Shown piece by piece: positions 1 to 12,500 of a stretch of 64,000 nt of DNA (within the stretch, counting starts at the first letter, position 1; each line of letters opens with the position of its first letter). The stretch covers positions 14,446,001 through 14,510,000 of the forward strand of contig OZ059897.1 in assembly GCA_964057225.1 (NCBI GenBank), in the 5' to 3' direction. A model generated the notes under the pieces. It saw only the letters and a list, made by a program, of their open reading frames with translations, had not been told where the DNA came from and searched no databases. The DNA comes from Auanema rhodensis. Taxonomy: Eukaryota > Nematoda > Chromadorea > Rhabditida > Rhabditidae. The translations under genes were made by a program, and so were the position numbers.

Positions 1-3000
1 TGTGTCCAAAAAATTTCAAATTTCAAATTATTTATATGAAGACAAGCAGCTTTCTTCTTCTTTTTTTTCTGACGTTACCTTCTCAATTGCTCACTGATAA
101 TACAAATGACGAAAAATTGAAAGATAATATGATACAATTGTTTGATATATGTATGAAATCAAATTAAAAAGAATTAATTTTCTCGAATTTCCACTAAACG
201 TATTTTCTTCAACCACGTCATGCTACATGTATCACGCATTCTAGATATTTGTTGTTGACATTGCATCGTCTCATTAGCCGAATGTCAAACCAATAATCTT
301 TGCAACATACATATTTCTCTGTAATTTGCCATTTCATTTATCTTTTGAATAATTTTCTTTTTTAAAACAAAATAAGATGAAAACATGATCAGCTTCTTCT
401 TGATTTATGACCATTGAATGACAAAAACGACTATGAAAACTTGAATTGTTTTAATGAAAAAATCCGTTAATCAAGTGGGCTCAACCAAGCGATTTATAAA
501 AAACATGTGAAGCCAAAGCTCATAACAAAGGATTTCAAAAATTTGTCTGATAATTTGCAATCTTGTCATGTCTCTTTTGGCCCGGAAGATATTCTTTGAA
601 CATTATAAATTGATCGTTTAATCATTATGTCTTGAATGAAAAAAAATGCAAAAAAGAGAAATATATTTTGATATAAGAATAACAAGAATAATATTTCGAA
701 TTTCGCGGATAAAATTGAACTATGGACCGTAGATTGAATAAGAATTCTGAAAAAAAAACCTAAAAGAAACAAAAAATATAGAGAAACGATAACATTACTT
801 TCGATAAAATAGACAAAGAAAGCAAAACAATTGTTGTTGCAATATGTTTGTTAGTATTCAGTCATCAAACTTGTGTGCCATGCTTTCTTCATTCTTTTCT
901 TTATTCAAGCTTAAGTTGGAAAAGATAATTTACTTTGAAAACATATCTCATCTCTTTGAATAAGCTATTTATGCTTTCAATTCTACCTGAGTAACAAAAA
1001 AAGAAAACATTTTAATTTTTCTTTTCTTCACATCAATTCGATTTGTAAAATGTAGTAGAGTGGTATGTAGCACAACATATCATCCAACTTCATCTTTATC
1101 TCATCGTAGAAGTTTTTTCTTCGTCGCATGCACATTGAAAAAGTTCAAAACAAAACAGATTCTTCATGAGCATTTTAAGATACATAGATATATAGATAGA
1201 TGTATGTACATGAATACATGTGTATGTATATGGATGTATACATGTATCTATGCATGTATATAATCTTTGAAACATATCATTGTGAATAGGATAAAAGTAT
1301 AATTGTATGTACACATACATATAAGGGAGGAGTTTTACAGAACTATGAAAAATTATAAAAGAGAAAGAGAGAGACAAGAGAAGAGTAAGAGAGACAGAGA
1401 GGGTAAAAACAAAACAAAAAAAGAAGAAAGAGGGGGTGGAAAAGAGATTGACAGTGTGAAAGAGTGAAGAATGAAGACAGAAATATTACAAATGAACCAA
1501 CTGAAAACAATGAAAGTCCGTTATGTTTCAATATAGTATATCCCTATAAACATATCTATATGTTCATATATATATGTACATATTCAAAAAATATATTTTT
1601 TTCGTATTTTGTATCCAAATATATAGGATTTTTAAAAATTTTTTTTGTTATTTTTATATCTAAAATTATGAGAAACAAATTAATAAAACTTCCTTCTGAA
1701 ATCAAATGACAGAAAACTTTATTGCAGCCTGTATCACTTGTCATAATATTTATATAAATACAATATGCGCATAATTATATATTTTTTATATTCAAAACAT
1801 ATGTATTTTCTTGTGAAAATCTGAAATTTCTTGATAAGTATGATGCAGACTTATCATGATCAATCTTTCCTCTTCCTCTCCTTCCTACTTCAACAACTCC
1901 CATCTTAAGCAAGCTAAATGCTTTTTCTGATTACCAATCTATGTTTCTGAATAAGATTTGATATTCATATATCTCTACAGCCTTTAAAAAAATTTTTTTT
2001 GTTGAAATAAAATTGTATGAAAACCAATATCATTTAAAACTACATATGTATATGATATAGTATAATAATATCACAAACAAGTATAAGCTGAATTTATTTT
2101 AAATATTGAAGAAATATTCTAAAATGAACAATTTCAACCTTCAAATGATCTTTATAATGAATTTTTTTTACGAATTACGTGTCGTTCGTGTTGATAATCA
2201 TCAAAGTAAATACCAATACGAATTTTTATTTGGAGTAGTATTGTATTTCATTTCGACTTATCTATTTCCACAAGCTTGTAGCAATGAATTATTTGGGTTT
2301 TTTTGCTTCTTAATCGCTTTCCTGATTTTTGGTCATTTTATCCGAACATTTGTTTAAATGAAATCATTGAAATTCGTTCCAGTTTCAAGATATTCTTTGC
2401 ATATTCACATCACAACATCAGTTTGAATGACAAAGCATGTCAATAATTTTTTTTAAAATAAAGAATCATGATACAAAATAATTTTTGTCTTTAATAACAT
2501 TTCTATTTCTATTGAAATTTAGTTTTTTTTTTAAATAAAGGAAAAGTTGTTAATAATCATATGTTAGGCATAACATGGAACATTGAAGCAGTGTTTTTGT
2601 CAAAAAAAATCTGATCTTTAAGCTTATGCTTATCTTCCAAAAATCTAAGAATACAATGGAAACAAAAAAAAATTTAAGGTTGTTACTCATTATTATTGTT
2701 TTTAACAATCATCGGTAGAATAGTTGGTTTGTTCTTATTTCTAGTTTGAAACTCATACCTTCATTCTATTTTTATATAATATAAATATGTATATCACATA
2801 TATATAATACTAAATTTATGATTTATTTTGAATTTGTCCATGTTCATTTTTCTCAAAAACAGAACGTTTTTCATCCATTCGGGGGCAATAATATACAACT
2901 TCTGAGAATACCTTTATACATCTGCATTCTTATGCTATCATATGCTTACTATGTATTTTTATATTTTTCATTTTATATATTTTGTATGTTTGATTTACTT

Positions 3001-5436
3001 ATTTCATTTCTGTTCAACATCCTTCTTGCGTTAGTTCGAAAAAAAGAAAAAGAAAACTTGAGTTGCTTAACAACACGCAACATTCCCATATTTTGAATAC
3101 AAATGCCGTCTCTTCAGGGCACATTCGGTGAGCGGCTTAGAATGTGTCGAAGAAAATCTAAACCAGCCTAGATTATCAGGACGAATTAGTAATTGTTTAA
3201 AAATAGAAAAATAATGTAACTATGAACAGAAAAAGGAGAATGAGAGAGAGATAGAGAGAGAAAGAAACTTTTAAAAGAGATAATCATTGGATGAGCACTC
3301 ACGGTTTCTAAAGACAAAAGAAAAAGTTAAAGCAAAATTTAGAACTAGATCTATGAGTCAAATAGAAAAAAAGTAAAAGAGGAAAACGAGATGGTAAGAG
3401 AAGGCTTAATATTCGAAAAAAATGAAAGTTCAGATTCATGCAACATGTAGACAAACAAGAACTCAAAATATGTTTCCACGTGTATATATGCTCAAAATTT
3501 TGAACGTTTGGAGTAAACTACACGCTTGTTTAACATCAATCTGCATGTCTATATATCATTTGTCGTTTAAGATTCTAATAGTATCTGCTTCAAATAACAT
3601 TTTCATTTTTCGTTGCTTACTCTGATGAGCTACTTCCGTAATTCGTTATATGTTTCTTATCTTTCTCAACATCGAATAAGATATTCAATCGTATAATACA
3701 AATTGCTCTTAACATACATATATTCTATGCTGTTCTCCTCCCCCTTCAATGCCAGAAAAAGTTGATGGCTTGTTTCCGATTCTATTGGCCTCTGCAACTA
3801 CAACCGAATAGTTCGATCTACCGGACGTCAGCTACACATTTTATTCCGTTTCTAAAACACTTTTCATGGCACCTTCGATTTGAAAAAAATGTTCAACACC
3901 TTTTGAAGTATTTCTCTTTTAACTTAAGATTTGAATTCAAAGATCAAAGAGAAAAATATTCAAATTTAACTGGATGATAAACGATTTTGAAAGAAAAAAA
4001 TGAAACTTTATCCTCAGCAATCCGTAATACATACATATATGAACTTATATAGTACACTTGATTCACTCTCAAGCGATTCTCTCTATCTCTCTCTCTCTTG
4101 GTCTTATTTTCCTCTTTCTCATCTTCCTCACTCCGCTTATATACCTACCATTGCTCTAAGTCAGACTACTGTACTCACAGAAAACCAGACAGATATTTTA
4201 TGCTGACGTGAACATCACGTGAACTGATACATCATTTCAAACAAAGCAGACACATTAAGCGGTTGAACGAATTTATTCCTCAATATTCATAAATCTATAC
4301 AATAATTTATGCCCCTTGTCCTAACCATTTTAATTTTATTCAATAACCTTTCCATTTACAGAACAAAATATTTATTGTGAAGCTGTTAAGCAACAAGTCG
4401 ACTATTTATACCAAAAACTCCACAATTTTTATGTGTATCAAGTATTTATTCTATTTACTTGTTCTCAGATTTCAGAGATTTCATTCACAAAATCCTTCAC
4501 AACCCATATCCCTTTTTTCCTTCCAAATTGTCCCAACAATAGCTTTTATTCTTCAAATTATCCAATTTTTTTTTTTCAATTTTTTAACTTCTCAATTCTT
4601 ATTAATTTTATATAATAAAACAAATAATTATATATATATATAATAATTACAATTGAATATAGTTATCTTATACTATTATACAATAAAAGTAATTTTAGTA
4701 TATATTGTTGAAACGACAAACAACAAATAATCAACAGTAAATTACATGATGTTAACAATAAAAAGACTTTTTATTGCTTCAACATCTTGTTCTATTTTAA
4801 ATTTTTAAAAAAACAAACAAATTATAAAATTATATCATTAGGTCAGTACTCCTCTAACCGTTCATATACATGTGCATGTGTATACACAAATAATACTTAC
4901 TATGCATATATTTGTAAATATATTATATAGATTCATAATAATATTTGATCAATGAAAAATATAAATATATAAGTGTAGTCATCTTTGCTATAATGTTTGA
5001 ACTTATAAGAGAAGTTCATTCATTTTTTTTTGAATATTCCAACCAATTCAATTACCATTTCCTATTTTTCTATAATTAATATAAACTTTTTTTTGAATAA
5101 TATATATGTATATACAAACATATTTTACTTTCAGACCATATTTTATGGAAAAAAAAAGTTGTGAATGGTTTTTTTTCTTATTTCCGTTCAGATAATTTTA
5201 TTTTAAATTCAGTCTGTTCTTATTGTCTTTGAAAACCAAAAAAAATGATCATAAAAAGCAGTAGTCGGAAGTAAATTTCTAATCAAACTTCTATACAATT
5301 TTCATTTGAACAAAAGTTATTATCAGAAAAAAGATATAACGTTGACGAAACGATTAATATATGGGTTGAAATAGCAAAAGAAAGTTTGTTTGGTCTTTTT
5401 CTATCTTTCTTCTTGGCTTGTTCATCTTATTGACTC
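1..5436. other. AT-rich stretch, no supported gene
   Basis: No exon chain with matching splice phases was found. The stretch holds AT microsatellites, GA-rich tracts near 1.36-1.46 kb and 3.22-3.40 kb, and CT-rich tracts near 4.08-4.14 kb. Open frames here are rich in F, I, L, K and N, as chance frames in such DNA are. A short GC-richer islet at 3.10-3.17 kb is open in several frames and cannot be assigned. A pair of ACGTGAAC motifs lies at 4206-4224. Confidence 0.5.
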
Positions 5437-6083
5437 TCAGTAAAAGTATTCTTTAATCCTTTTCTGAAGTGAGTTCGACTCATCATCATCATCATCATCA
5501 GCTGAATTGTCTTCCATAAACATGTCTAGTCTTTTTCTAAAAATATGTAAAGAAGAAGACAAAAATTTTCAATTTTCTAGATCATACATCAAGAAACTAA
5601 GATGATATTATGACATTTCCTTTTGTTTTCTTTTATCTTCTTTCCTTTAGTATGTTTTTTTGATAATTTCATTCAACATAACATCATTTATATATAAATA
5701 TACTTACATATACATATAAATATATTTAATTATATGTAATATTCATATCATTTTATGAATTTTTATGATTTTTTTATAACTTATGAACTTATAATGATTA
5801 TATGTAAGTTCACAGTTTCAAATGTACAATATAAACATACATCTATATATGTATATATATATATATAAAGTCTACTAAAACTTATAATCCGCTCATTCTG
5901 ATTGTATTTTTTTTTGTTTAGACGACTTAAAACGCCTTTATTCCATTGCTAACTGGCTACATACCTAGTTTAAAATGATGTCATTTCCGAATGGCTGGCC
6001 ATCGCTTCAATGCTCTTGCAATGCTGACCTGATCATAGAATCTAGAAAACAGACAAGATCTGGACCACAACGTCTGACCAATT
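5437..6083 (-). CDS. candidate last two exons of an unidentified minus-strand gene
   Basis: Two blocks read as the 3' end of a minus-strand gene. The exon at 6029-6083 (17 codons, containing RRCGPDLVCFLDSM) ends in a GTCAGC donor in phase 2. The exon at 5437-5536 follows a TTTTTAG acceptor in the matching phase and gives a 33-residue tail with a run of five Asp (a GAT repeat), ending in TGA. The joined tail is hydrophilic and acidic. No domain is recognised and no convincing further upstream exon was found. The acceptor of the 55-bp exon is weak, and short open blocks are common by chance in this DNA. A faint insulin B-chain likeness (CG--LV--L) is not supported by the remaining cysteines. 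Confidence 0.28.
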
Positions 6084-7547
6084 CTATTTCTTTATACTAC
6101 TGTTTAATTTAATACATTTTTTCATTTAATAGTTATATACATACGTGAGCAAATTCATGAATTTTATAATCTGAGATTTTCTATGTTTGATCTACTAGTT
6201 TCATCTAAATATTATATACTAAAAAGAATTCCTTAATTTCCGGATATATAATCGACTATATAATTAATCAAAATATAGTCCCTCCCATCTCTCCCTCACT
6301 CTTCTTTATGTTCATATCTATTGCCAGCTTTTAAATGTCTAAATTATGTTATATACTGATTTTATTATATATTCTTCCCGTACCAATTTTACAAGCAAAA
6401 TATATATATGTTATATCATATGTCACGTCATTTTTGATGATTTTCCGTCTTTAAGTCAACTTCTGCTCTCTTTTCATCCGTTCTCTGATTTAACTAGCTC
6501 ATTAAGAATCTAGAAGATGGTCGTAGAGAGGTGTATGTCTATAGCTTCAGAAAGTCAGAGGATAAGACTTAATTGACTTCAATAATACCCTCAGGCTTTT
6601 CTTCTAATCAGCAGCTGACAGCATAAAACTAAATTTGTCATAGTCTCTCACCTCTCGTTCTCTATTTTCTGTTCTCTATAACTTTCCCTTGTATGCTTCA
6701 CCCTTTCCTTTTTCTCGTTCTTTCTCTTCCTCTTCTTAGCACTCTTCACTCTCTTATTCGCTTATGCTGTTTCATCTATTTCTTGAACCTCCCTCTATAC
6801 CTCATTTCCAGATGTGGCTTGTCCACCACAGACTCCTCTTTTCCTCATTCTACAAGCCTATAACATGCTCATAATGATGAACATACTCGTACTAAAGTAT
6901 TCCGAATCAATTTCTTGAAGTTCTTTAATGATTTCTTGATTAGTTAGCCTAGCCCATATATGCAAATAGATCGTCGAACATTTTCATTTTCGAACCTTTA
7001 ATTAGGTTGCCGAAAAGATTAAAAATTGCTATTTTCAGAAAATATCCTATTATTACTAGTTTTAAATCGTTCACAAACTAATTTGACAATAGAAAAATAA
7101 TTCTCTTTTTCAATCATTTTTTTCTTGAGAGAACAAAAAAAAGACTGGCACTACACACAGCAGTAGCAGCTTGCTCGCTTGATATTTATAAAAAGCAGTC
7201 AAATTTCGATATACTTTAAGAATCTAAAATCCATTTTTCATTTTTTTAAATTTAACCAACCAGAACCTATTATATACACTTTTCAATTCTTATTTGATAA
7301 TGACATTACAATATATAATATTATCGTCATAATATTATTTCTTGTCCACTTTTTGAAATATTTGATATTTTTTGACCACAAAAGGCAGAAAAGAAATCAA
7401 ATTTAATTATTTTCTTTTACTTATCTTAATTATATACAAAGTGAAAATTACTATATATATATATATATATACTATTTGAATGAGTAAATATTTTCAGATT
7501 ACTAAACAAACTATTTCAAAAAAATTTGTTGATTTTCTGGCCATGTC

Positions 7548-8180
7548 ATGTTGGGTGTTCGTAGACCGAGTTTAGTCCGACAAATGGCTTTCCGTCAAGA
7601 CTCCAACGATGTATGTTTCTTCTTTTATAATATTTTAAAATTTTCTTGATTATTAGTTAGCAGAATATTAGGAAATTAATGTTTTTTTACTATAAATACT
7701 ATTATTATTACATATGAATGAGTATTTTAGTCTGATATCAGCATTCGACATGGGCATTTAGCTGCTTCTACACCATTACCAGATAGCCCTCGTCCTCAAA
7801 AGGAATCAAAAAAAGGTTTGAGTTACTTCTTTCTTTATTCTAAAACAAAAATCGTTTTAGTTGATTTAAGTCCTTCTTCATTGGCTGTAACAGTAAAAGT
7901 TCCAGAGTTAAAGAAAGGTTTGTTTCAAAGTTATTGTTTTCTTTCTTTTTTTGAACAATGCATGTTATTGACTGAACTCATCATGTTCAGTTAAGATATC
8001 TTATTAAGCTGCCGCCTAAGTTGCACAAAATAACAAATATTTTGTTTTCATTGTTATTCATTTCAAAGTTATTTGTTAAAATTGAAAAAAAAATGTTTTT
8101 TTATACATTTATTCCATTTATTTACAGAAGATACAATCATTCGACGTGATCCAATCGTAATGGATGAAAAACGTACTTGA
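7548..8180 (+). CDS. short four-exon gene or the 3' end of a larger one, unknown function
   Basis: Four small exons chain with consistent phases: 7548-7610, 7731-7815, 7861-7917 and 8128-8180 (TGA). Donors are GTATGT, GTTTGA and GTTTGT; acceptors are TTTTAG, TTTTAG and TTACAG. From the ATG at 7548, which has an in-frame stop just upstream, the product is 85 residues. It is hydrophilic, with an Arg-rich start (VRRPSLVRQ), a Pro/Ser stretch (STPLPDSPRPQ) and a Lys/Asp-rich end (VMDEKRT). It has no signal peptide or membrane segment and resembles a disordered cytoplasmic tail. The same frame can also start at an internal acceptor (TTCGTAG at about 7563), in which case this is the 3' end of a longer gene. 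No family is recognised. Confidence 0.5.
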
Positions 8181-8395
8181 TCTCCATCATCTACCTGTTT
8201 TCCAATTTTCTTGTCCTTCCTGTCATGCTGTGAATATTGTAAAAAAACAGATATTTGTGATACATTAATTCCTCTTTATACCATATATGACATGAAAGAA
8301 AAAAAATATTTTTTTATTTAAAATTTCATGTAGTTTTTCCAAATATTAATCTTAATCTAAATGGTATAATGATATACATATAATATACATATTTT

Positions 8396-8401
8396 AATAA
8401 A
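8396..8401 (+). terminator. possible polyadenylation signal of the 7.5-8.2 kb gene
   Basis: An AATAAA hexamer lies about 216 bp after the TGA at 8180. AATAAA is frequent by chance in DNA this AT-rich, so the call is weak. Confidence 0.25.
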
Positions 8402-8693
8402 CTCATTTTAATATTTATTTTTTTTTATTAAAAATAAAAATAAAAATTGAAAATAAATAAAAAATGTTTTTAAATTAATAGTTTCATATCATTAGATACA
8501 GATCATTACATACATACATCTAAAATAAATATAAACATTATACATACATATAGTATAACTATCTATAAATGATCTTTGCTATCCTTGTTATTTTAAAAAA
8601 ATTTCAAAAATTCATCTTCATCAAATCTATACTTGGAACAATCTCAACTTGTTCTTCATTTATTATAACGACAGATCATCAAAACTCTGGCTA

Positions 8694-9533
8694 TCAATCT
8701 ATGTTCACAACTTGTCCATCTTTCACTTCTTGTTGTAGCTCAACATTCATTGTGGCTATCCAACCATTTTTTCTGCTCACTTGCCTTTCTAATAATAAAA
8801 ATATTATAACAAACACAAAAAAAAATACAAAAAAACTATATATAACTATATATTTATTTATATTGAAATATGTTTATATAAATATATATATCATACTATA
8901 TACATACTTTTGTATTTTTTTTATCACTTAACAACATAAATTATAAAAAAAACTACATATCAATCTATGTAAATACATATTCTTTTATTAAAAATCATAT
9001 CCGAATGTTCAAAACGTGACAAGCTACATGATGGCTTCATAACACTTTAAGACTTTTTTAGCAGTCTTAGTAGACCTCCCATAATGCAGAAGCATACGTT
9101 CTTTCTTAAATTTTTTAAATTTTTCTCAAAATATTTGTGAAGAAAATTACATTTTGTACAAATTTTGAACAATTGAAATATATATAATATACATACACAT
9201 TCAATATGTATATGCAACAAACTTTTTATTCAAATCTTTGTGTTCAATTGCTATTACCTATTCTCAATTGCTTCCGTTTTTACTTTTTTTTCTTATTTAT
9301 TTTTAATAAATATCTTTATAATTTCTTTTATTTTTTAATTTAAAAAATATAAAAATCAAATAAATATTCAATATAACCACTTTGTTGAACATGATTCATC
9401 TAAATCTTTAGGTGCTGATCATTTCATGTTGTCTGGTATTTTATTTCAATTTTTCTTTCTTCATAGTTAGTGTGTGAATCAGAATATTTTATTTCCATAT
9501 ATTGAATCGGAAGTTGATTTTCATTCGGAACAT
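8694..9533 (-). other. three candidate minus-strand exon blocks, unassigned
   Basis: Three GC-elevated islets open on the minus strand, each beginning after an AG acceptor and ending at a stop: 9424-9533 (36 codons after a split codon), 9024-9104 (27 codons) and 8694-8788 (31 codons after a split codon). TTTATT, the reverse of AATAAA, follows two of them at 8984-8989 and 8659-8664. The peptides are hydrophilic (for example GWIATMNVELQQEV) and match no family I know. They could be alternative last exons. The opposite strand is T-rich, and A-rich strands give spurious charged frames with few stops, so this is only a lead. Confidence 0.2.
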
Positions 9534-12500
9534 CTTCAGGAAAATCAAAACTCGACGGTCATGTAAATTGTTCCGAGTACCTTGTTCCTTTCAAAGTGAA
9601 GAAGAAAACAAAATTAAATCAAACAGCCTTCTATAGATTGGCTTTAAGATCAAATAAGATCTTCCGCTTTATTCTTCCTGCCCACACAAAACAAATTCAA
9701 ACTTTTAGTGACAAGATAGACATGATGCTCTGGCTTGACTGCACTGCTTCGCAAGAAAGCCTTCCTCCCGAAAATCCGATTTTGACGAGAACATTTCCGT
9801 ACCAAAGACAATCTCTCTTTCACTTTCTCGCTTCGTCTTCTACATTCTCCTCTACATCAATCTTAATTTTTTCCTCAATTTTAGTTTCATTTCTTCTATT
9901 CTATGTCTAACTACTCTGCCAATTAATCTCACATTTTATGTTTTTTTTGTTTATCAACGAAACTTCAGTGTTCCCTTTATCTTCATTTTATCAAACATTT
10001 TGTTTTGATTTATACTTAGATTAACATTCGTATCAATAAATTTTTTCGTTTTTCTTCAAACATTACTTGCCAAAACCCTTTTTCATATTCTCTGTCGGAA
10101 TTTGCTCTTCATGAGTGTAGTAGACTGGAGCTGAATTAGGTTTTCTCGACATTTGTACATCTACATCTGTCTTTATGAAGCATTCTGATTTTACTCTCGT
10201 ATAACATTTCCTTACGAAAGCTCCAAATTAAGATACTGTTGTCCGTCTCAGTTTCTTTATACTGAGCAACATGTCTTTTTAACTAGCTTTTTTTCGTGAA
10301 ATATTTAATATGTTACATGTTATTATGTCTTTCATATTGATATTTTGAGATTTTTTATACAAGAAACGACAAACAGAATGAAATAGATGCAATTGAATTA
10401 ATAATTATTTTTCACTGATCAGATTACAAAAATATATAGGCATATATGCATAGATATGTAGCAGATATTCTTGTCTAATATCAGACAATTCTCAATTTTC
10501 ATTTTTTCTCTCTTCATTTACTTTTCTTTTCTTTTTTTGCCTTTCAGTATCATCATTCGGATTCCGGAATTTGTTGATTTTCTAATGTCAAACCATTTTG
10601 CAATGTTTTGCAATGAAATGAAGAATTCCTAAAGTTTTTTTTTGCATTACTTCATGTATTTTACCTTGTTTTGTTATTTGATACAATTTGCTATAAATTA
10701 GAGAAAAAAAATACGAGAAGCGTTTGAATGTCAAGCAAAAAGTAAATGTATAGTTGTGTTGGTTGGTCTCTTCAAAAATGAAAAAAAACTTAACTAACTA
10801 ATTGCTAAACTATTCATTTAAATTAATTAATTTATATAATATTATTTATATATATATACAAATATTTATATTTCAGAAATATGTGTAATAATGATTTCTT
10901 TTATTTTCTTTAAATTTTGTTTATGAACACTTTTTTTTCAATAAAAAAAAATGAAGCTTCAAAGTTGACTATTGTCCAACCTTCTTTTTTTTCAAATGTT
11001 TATGCAAATTTTCAATATTTTCATGCTAAAGTTTATTTCCTTTCGAATTCTTCATAGTAGTTTGACTTCCATCCACCGCATATTGTCGGAAAATTATTTT
11101 TCTTTACATTTCATATTCCACATACTATACATGTATATGTACATATGTATGTATATCCAATTATATCAGTTTCTTCAGGAATTTCTTGAGAGTGAAAGAA
11201 AATTATTTTTACTAATTTCTTCTTTTTTTTCTTAATTTTCCTGAAGATTTAGTTTCTCAGTTGAAAATATTAGTTTGGTGCAATTAATTCGTCAAGGACT
11301 TTGTAAAGTACTCACATGTGAAAAAAAATTTTTTTCACAAAATCTTTCCAATCCACTTAATTCACCAATTAGTTGGGTGGATCTCTTCTCTTTGAAAGAG
11401 TCTTAACATATAATAAGCAGGCAGGCAAGTAAAAAAGAAACAAAAAAGGAAAAGACAAGATAGGGAAAGAAGAAGAAATAGTCTGACGATGACATTTATC
11501 ATAAGCCCTTCAGTTTTGAGTGTTCGAGGCACTGGTGGCTTAGGGAAATGAGTTAAACCATGCAAATAATCTTCTGGAAAAAAAAATAATATTTTCTTCG
11601 AAATTATATAAAAAGTTCAGACTATTTTAATCAAATTAGTATATAAACAATGCGGTGAAATCATTCGTTTATCTCATATTCAACCAAACAAATGTTTGCA
11701 AGTTTCCCTCAGGCCACGTATTTAAGAACAAAATAAGTTCGATTTTTTTGTTTTTTACCTTTTCCCAGAGCTACATATATCAAATTATATGTATAGTTGT
11801 GACTTTTTTCAATGCATACTCATGAAACTTAGTCATATCACTTATCAAAATTGATATATCTATGTCATAACTTAATTTTTATTTCAATTTTACCTAAGAG
11901 AATTATGAATAATCAACAGAACCAAACTTCATTCACTTTTTCGTAATTTATTTTATTCGAATTCAGTGCTGAACTCGTTGAGCTTCCTTGTTGAACTTGA
12001 TCTTCTCTTGGTTGGGGCATCATTAGCAGTTGTACTTGAATCGTTAAGAATAGGCTTTACTAACAACTTGATTAGAAACTTTGTAATTTTTATTTCAGTT
12101 TAACCCATCACAAAACAATATTAAACACTTTCAACCATATTATCAATACTTCCAGATTACTAAATTAGTTTTTTTTTAAATTTTTTTGCATATAATTACT
12201 TTTTATATAAATATATACATGTGAGCAGATATTCTCATTCATAATTTTGATTATTCTTTCTTAGCCAATTCTTTGGATTAAATGATTTTCTTTCCCTTCT
12301 TATATACTATCCATTATTGAACTATGTGCTTTAAAAATACCTTGTATCTATGTAGTTTTTGAGATGTGTAATCAATGGTCGCTAGTCCTAATTTGGAATC
12401 TCGATAGTTAGTCGTAAAGTAATTTTGAATTTCAAACAAGTCTTATCTACCATAGTTTCTCAAAAAAAAGAAACTAAAAATACTATAAATTTCATTTTAT

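Noticed and set aside
5437-6083. Insulin-like peptide from the CG-DLV--L string in the minus-strand candidate
   Set aside because: The second B-chain Cys is misplaced and there is no A-chain cysteine pattern downstream.
8569-8931. 120-codon plus-strand open frame
   Set aside because: Low-complexity Ile/Lys/Tyr composition, AT microsatellite content at its end, and no motif.
9596-9910. 104-codon plus-strand open frame
   Set aside because: Starts at GTG, mixed composition with a terminal Ser/Phe run, and no splice signals or recognisable domain.
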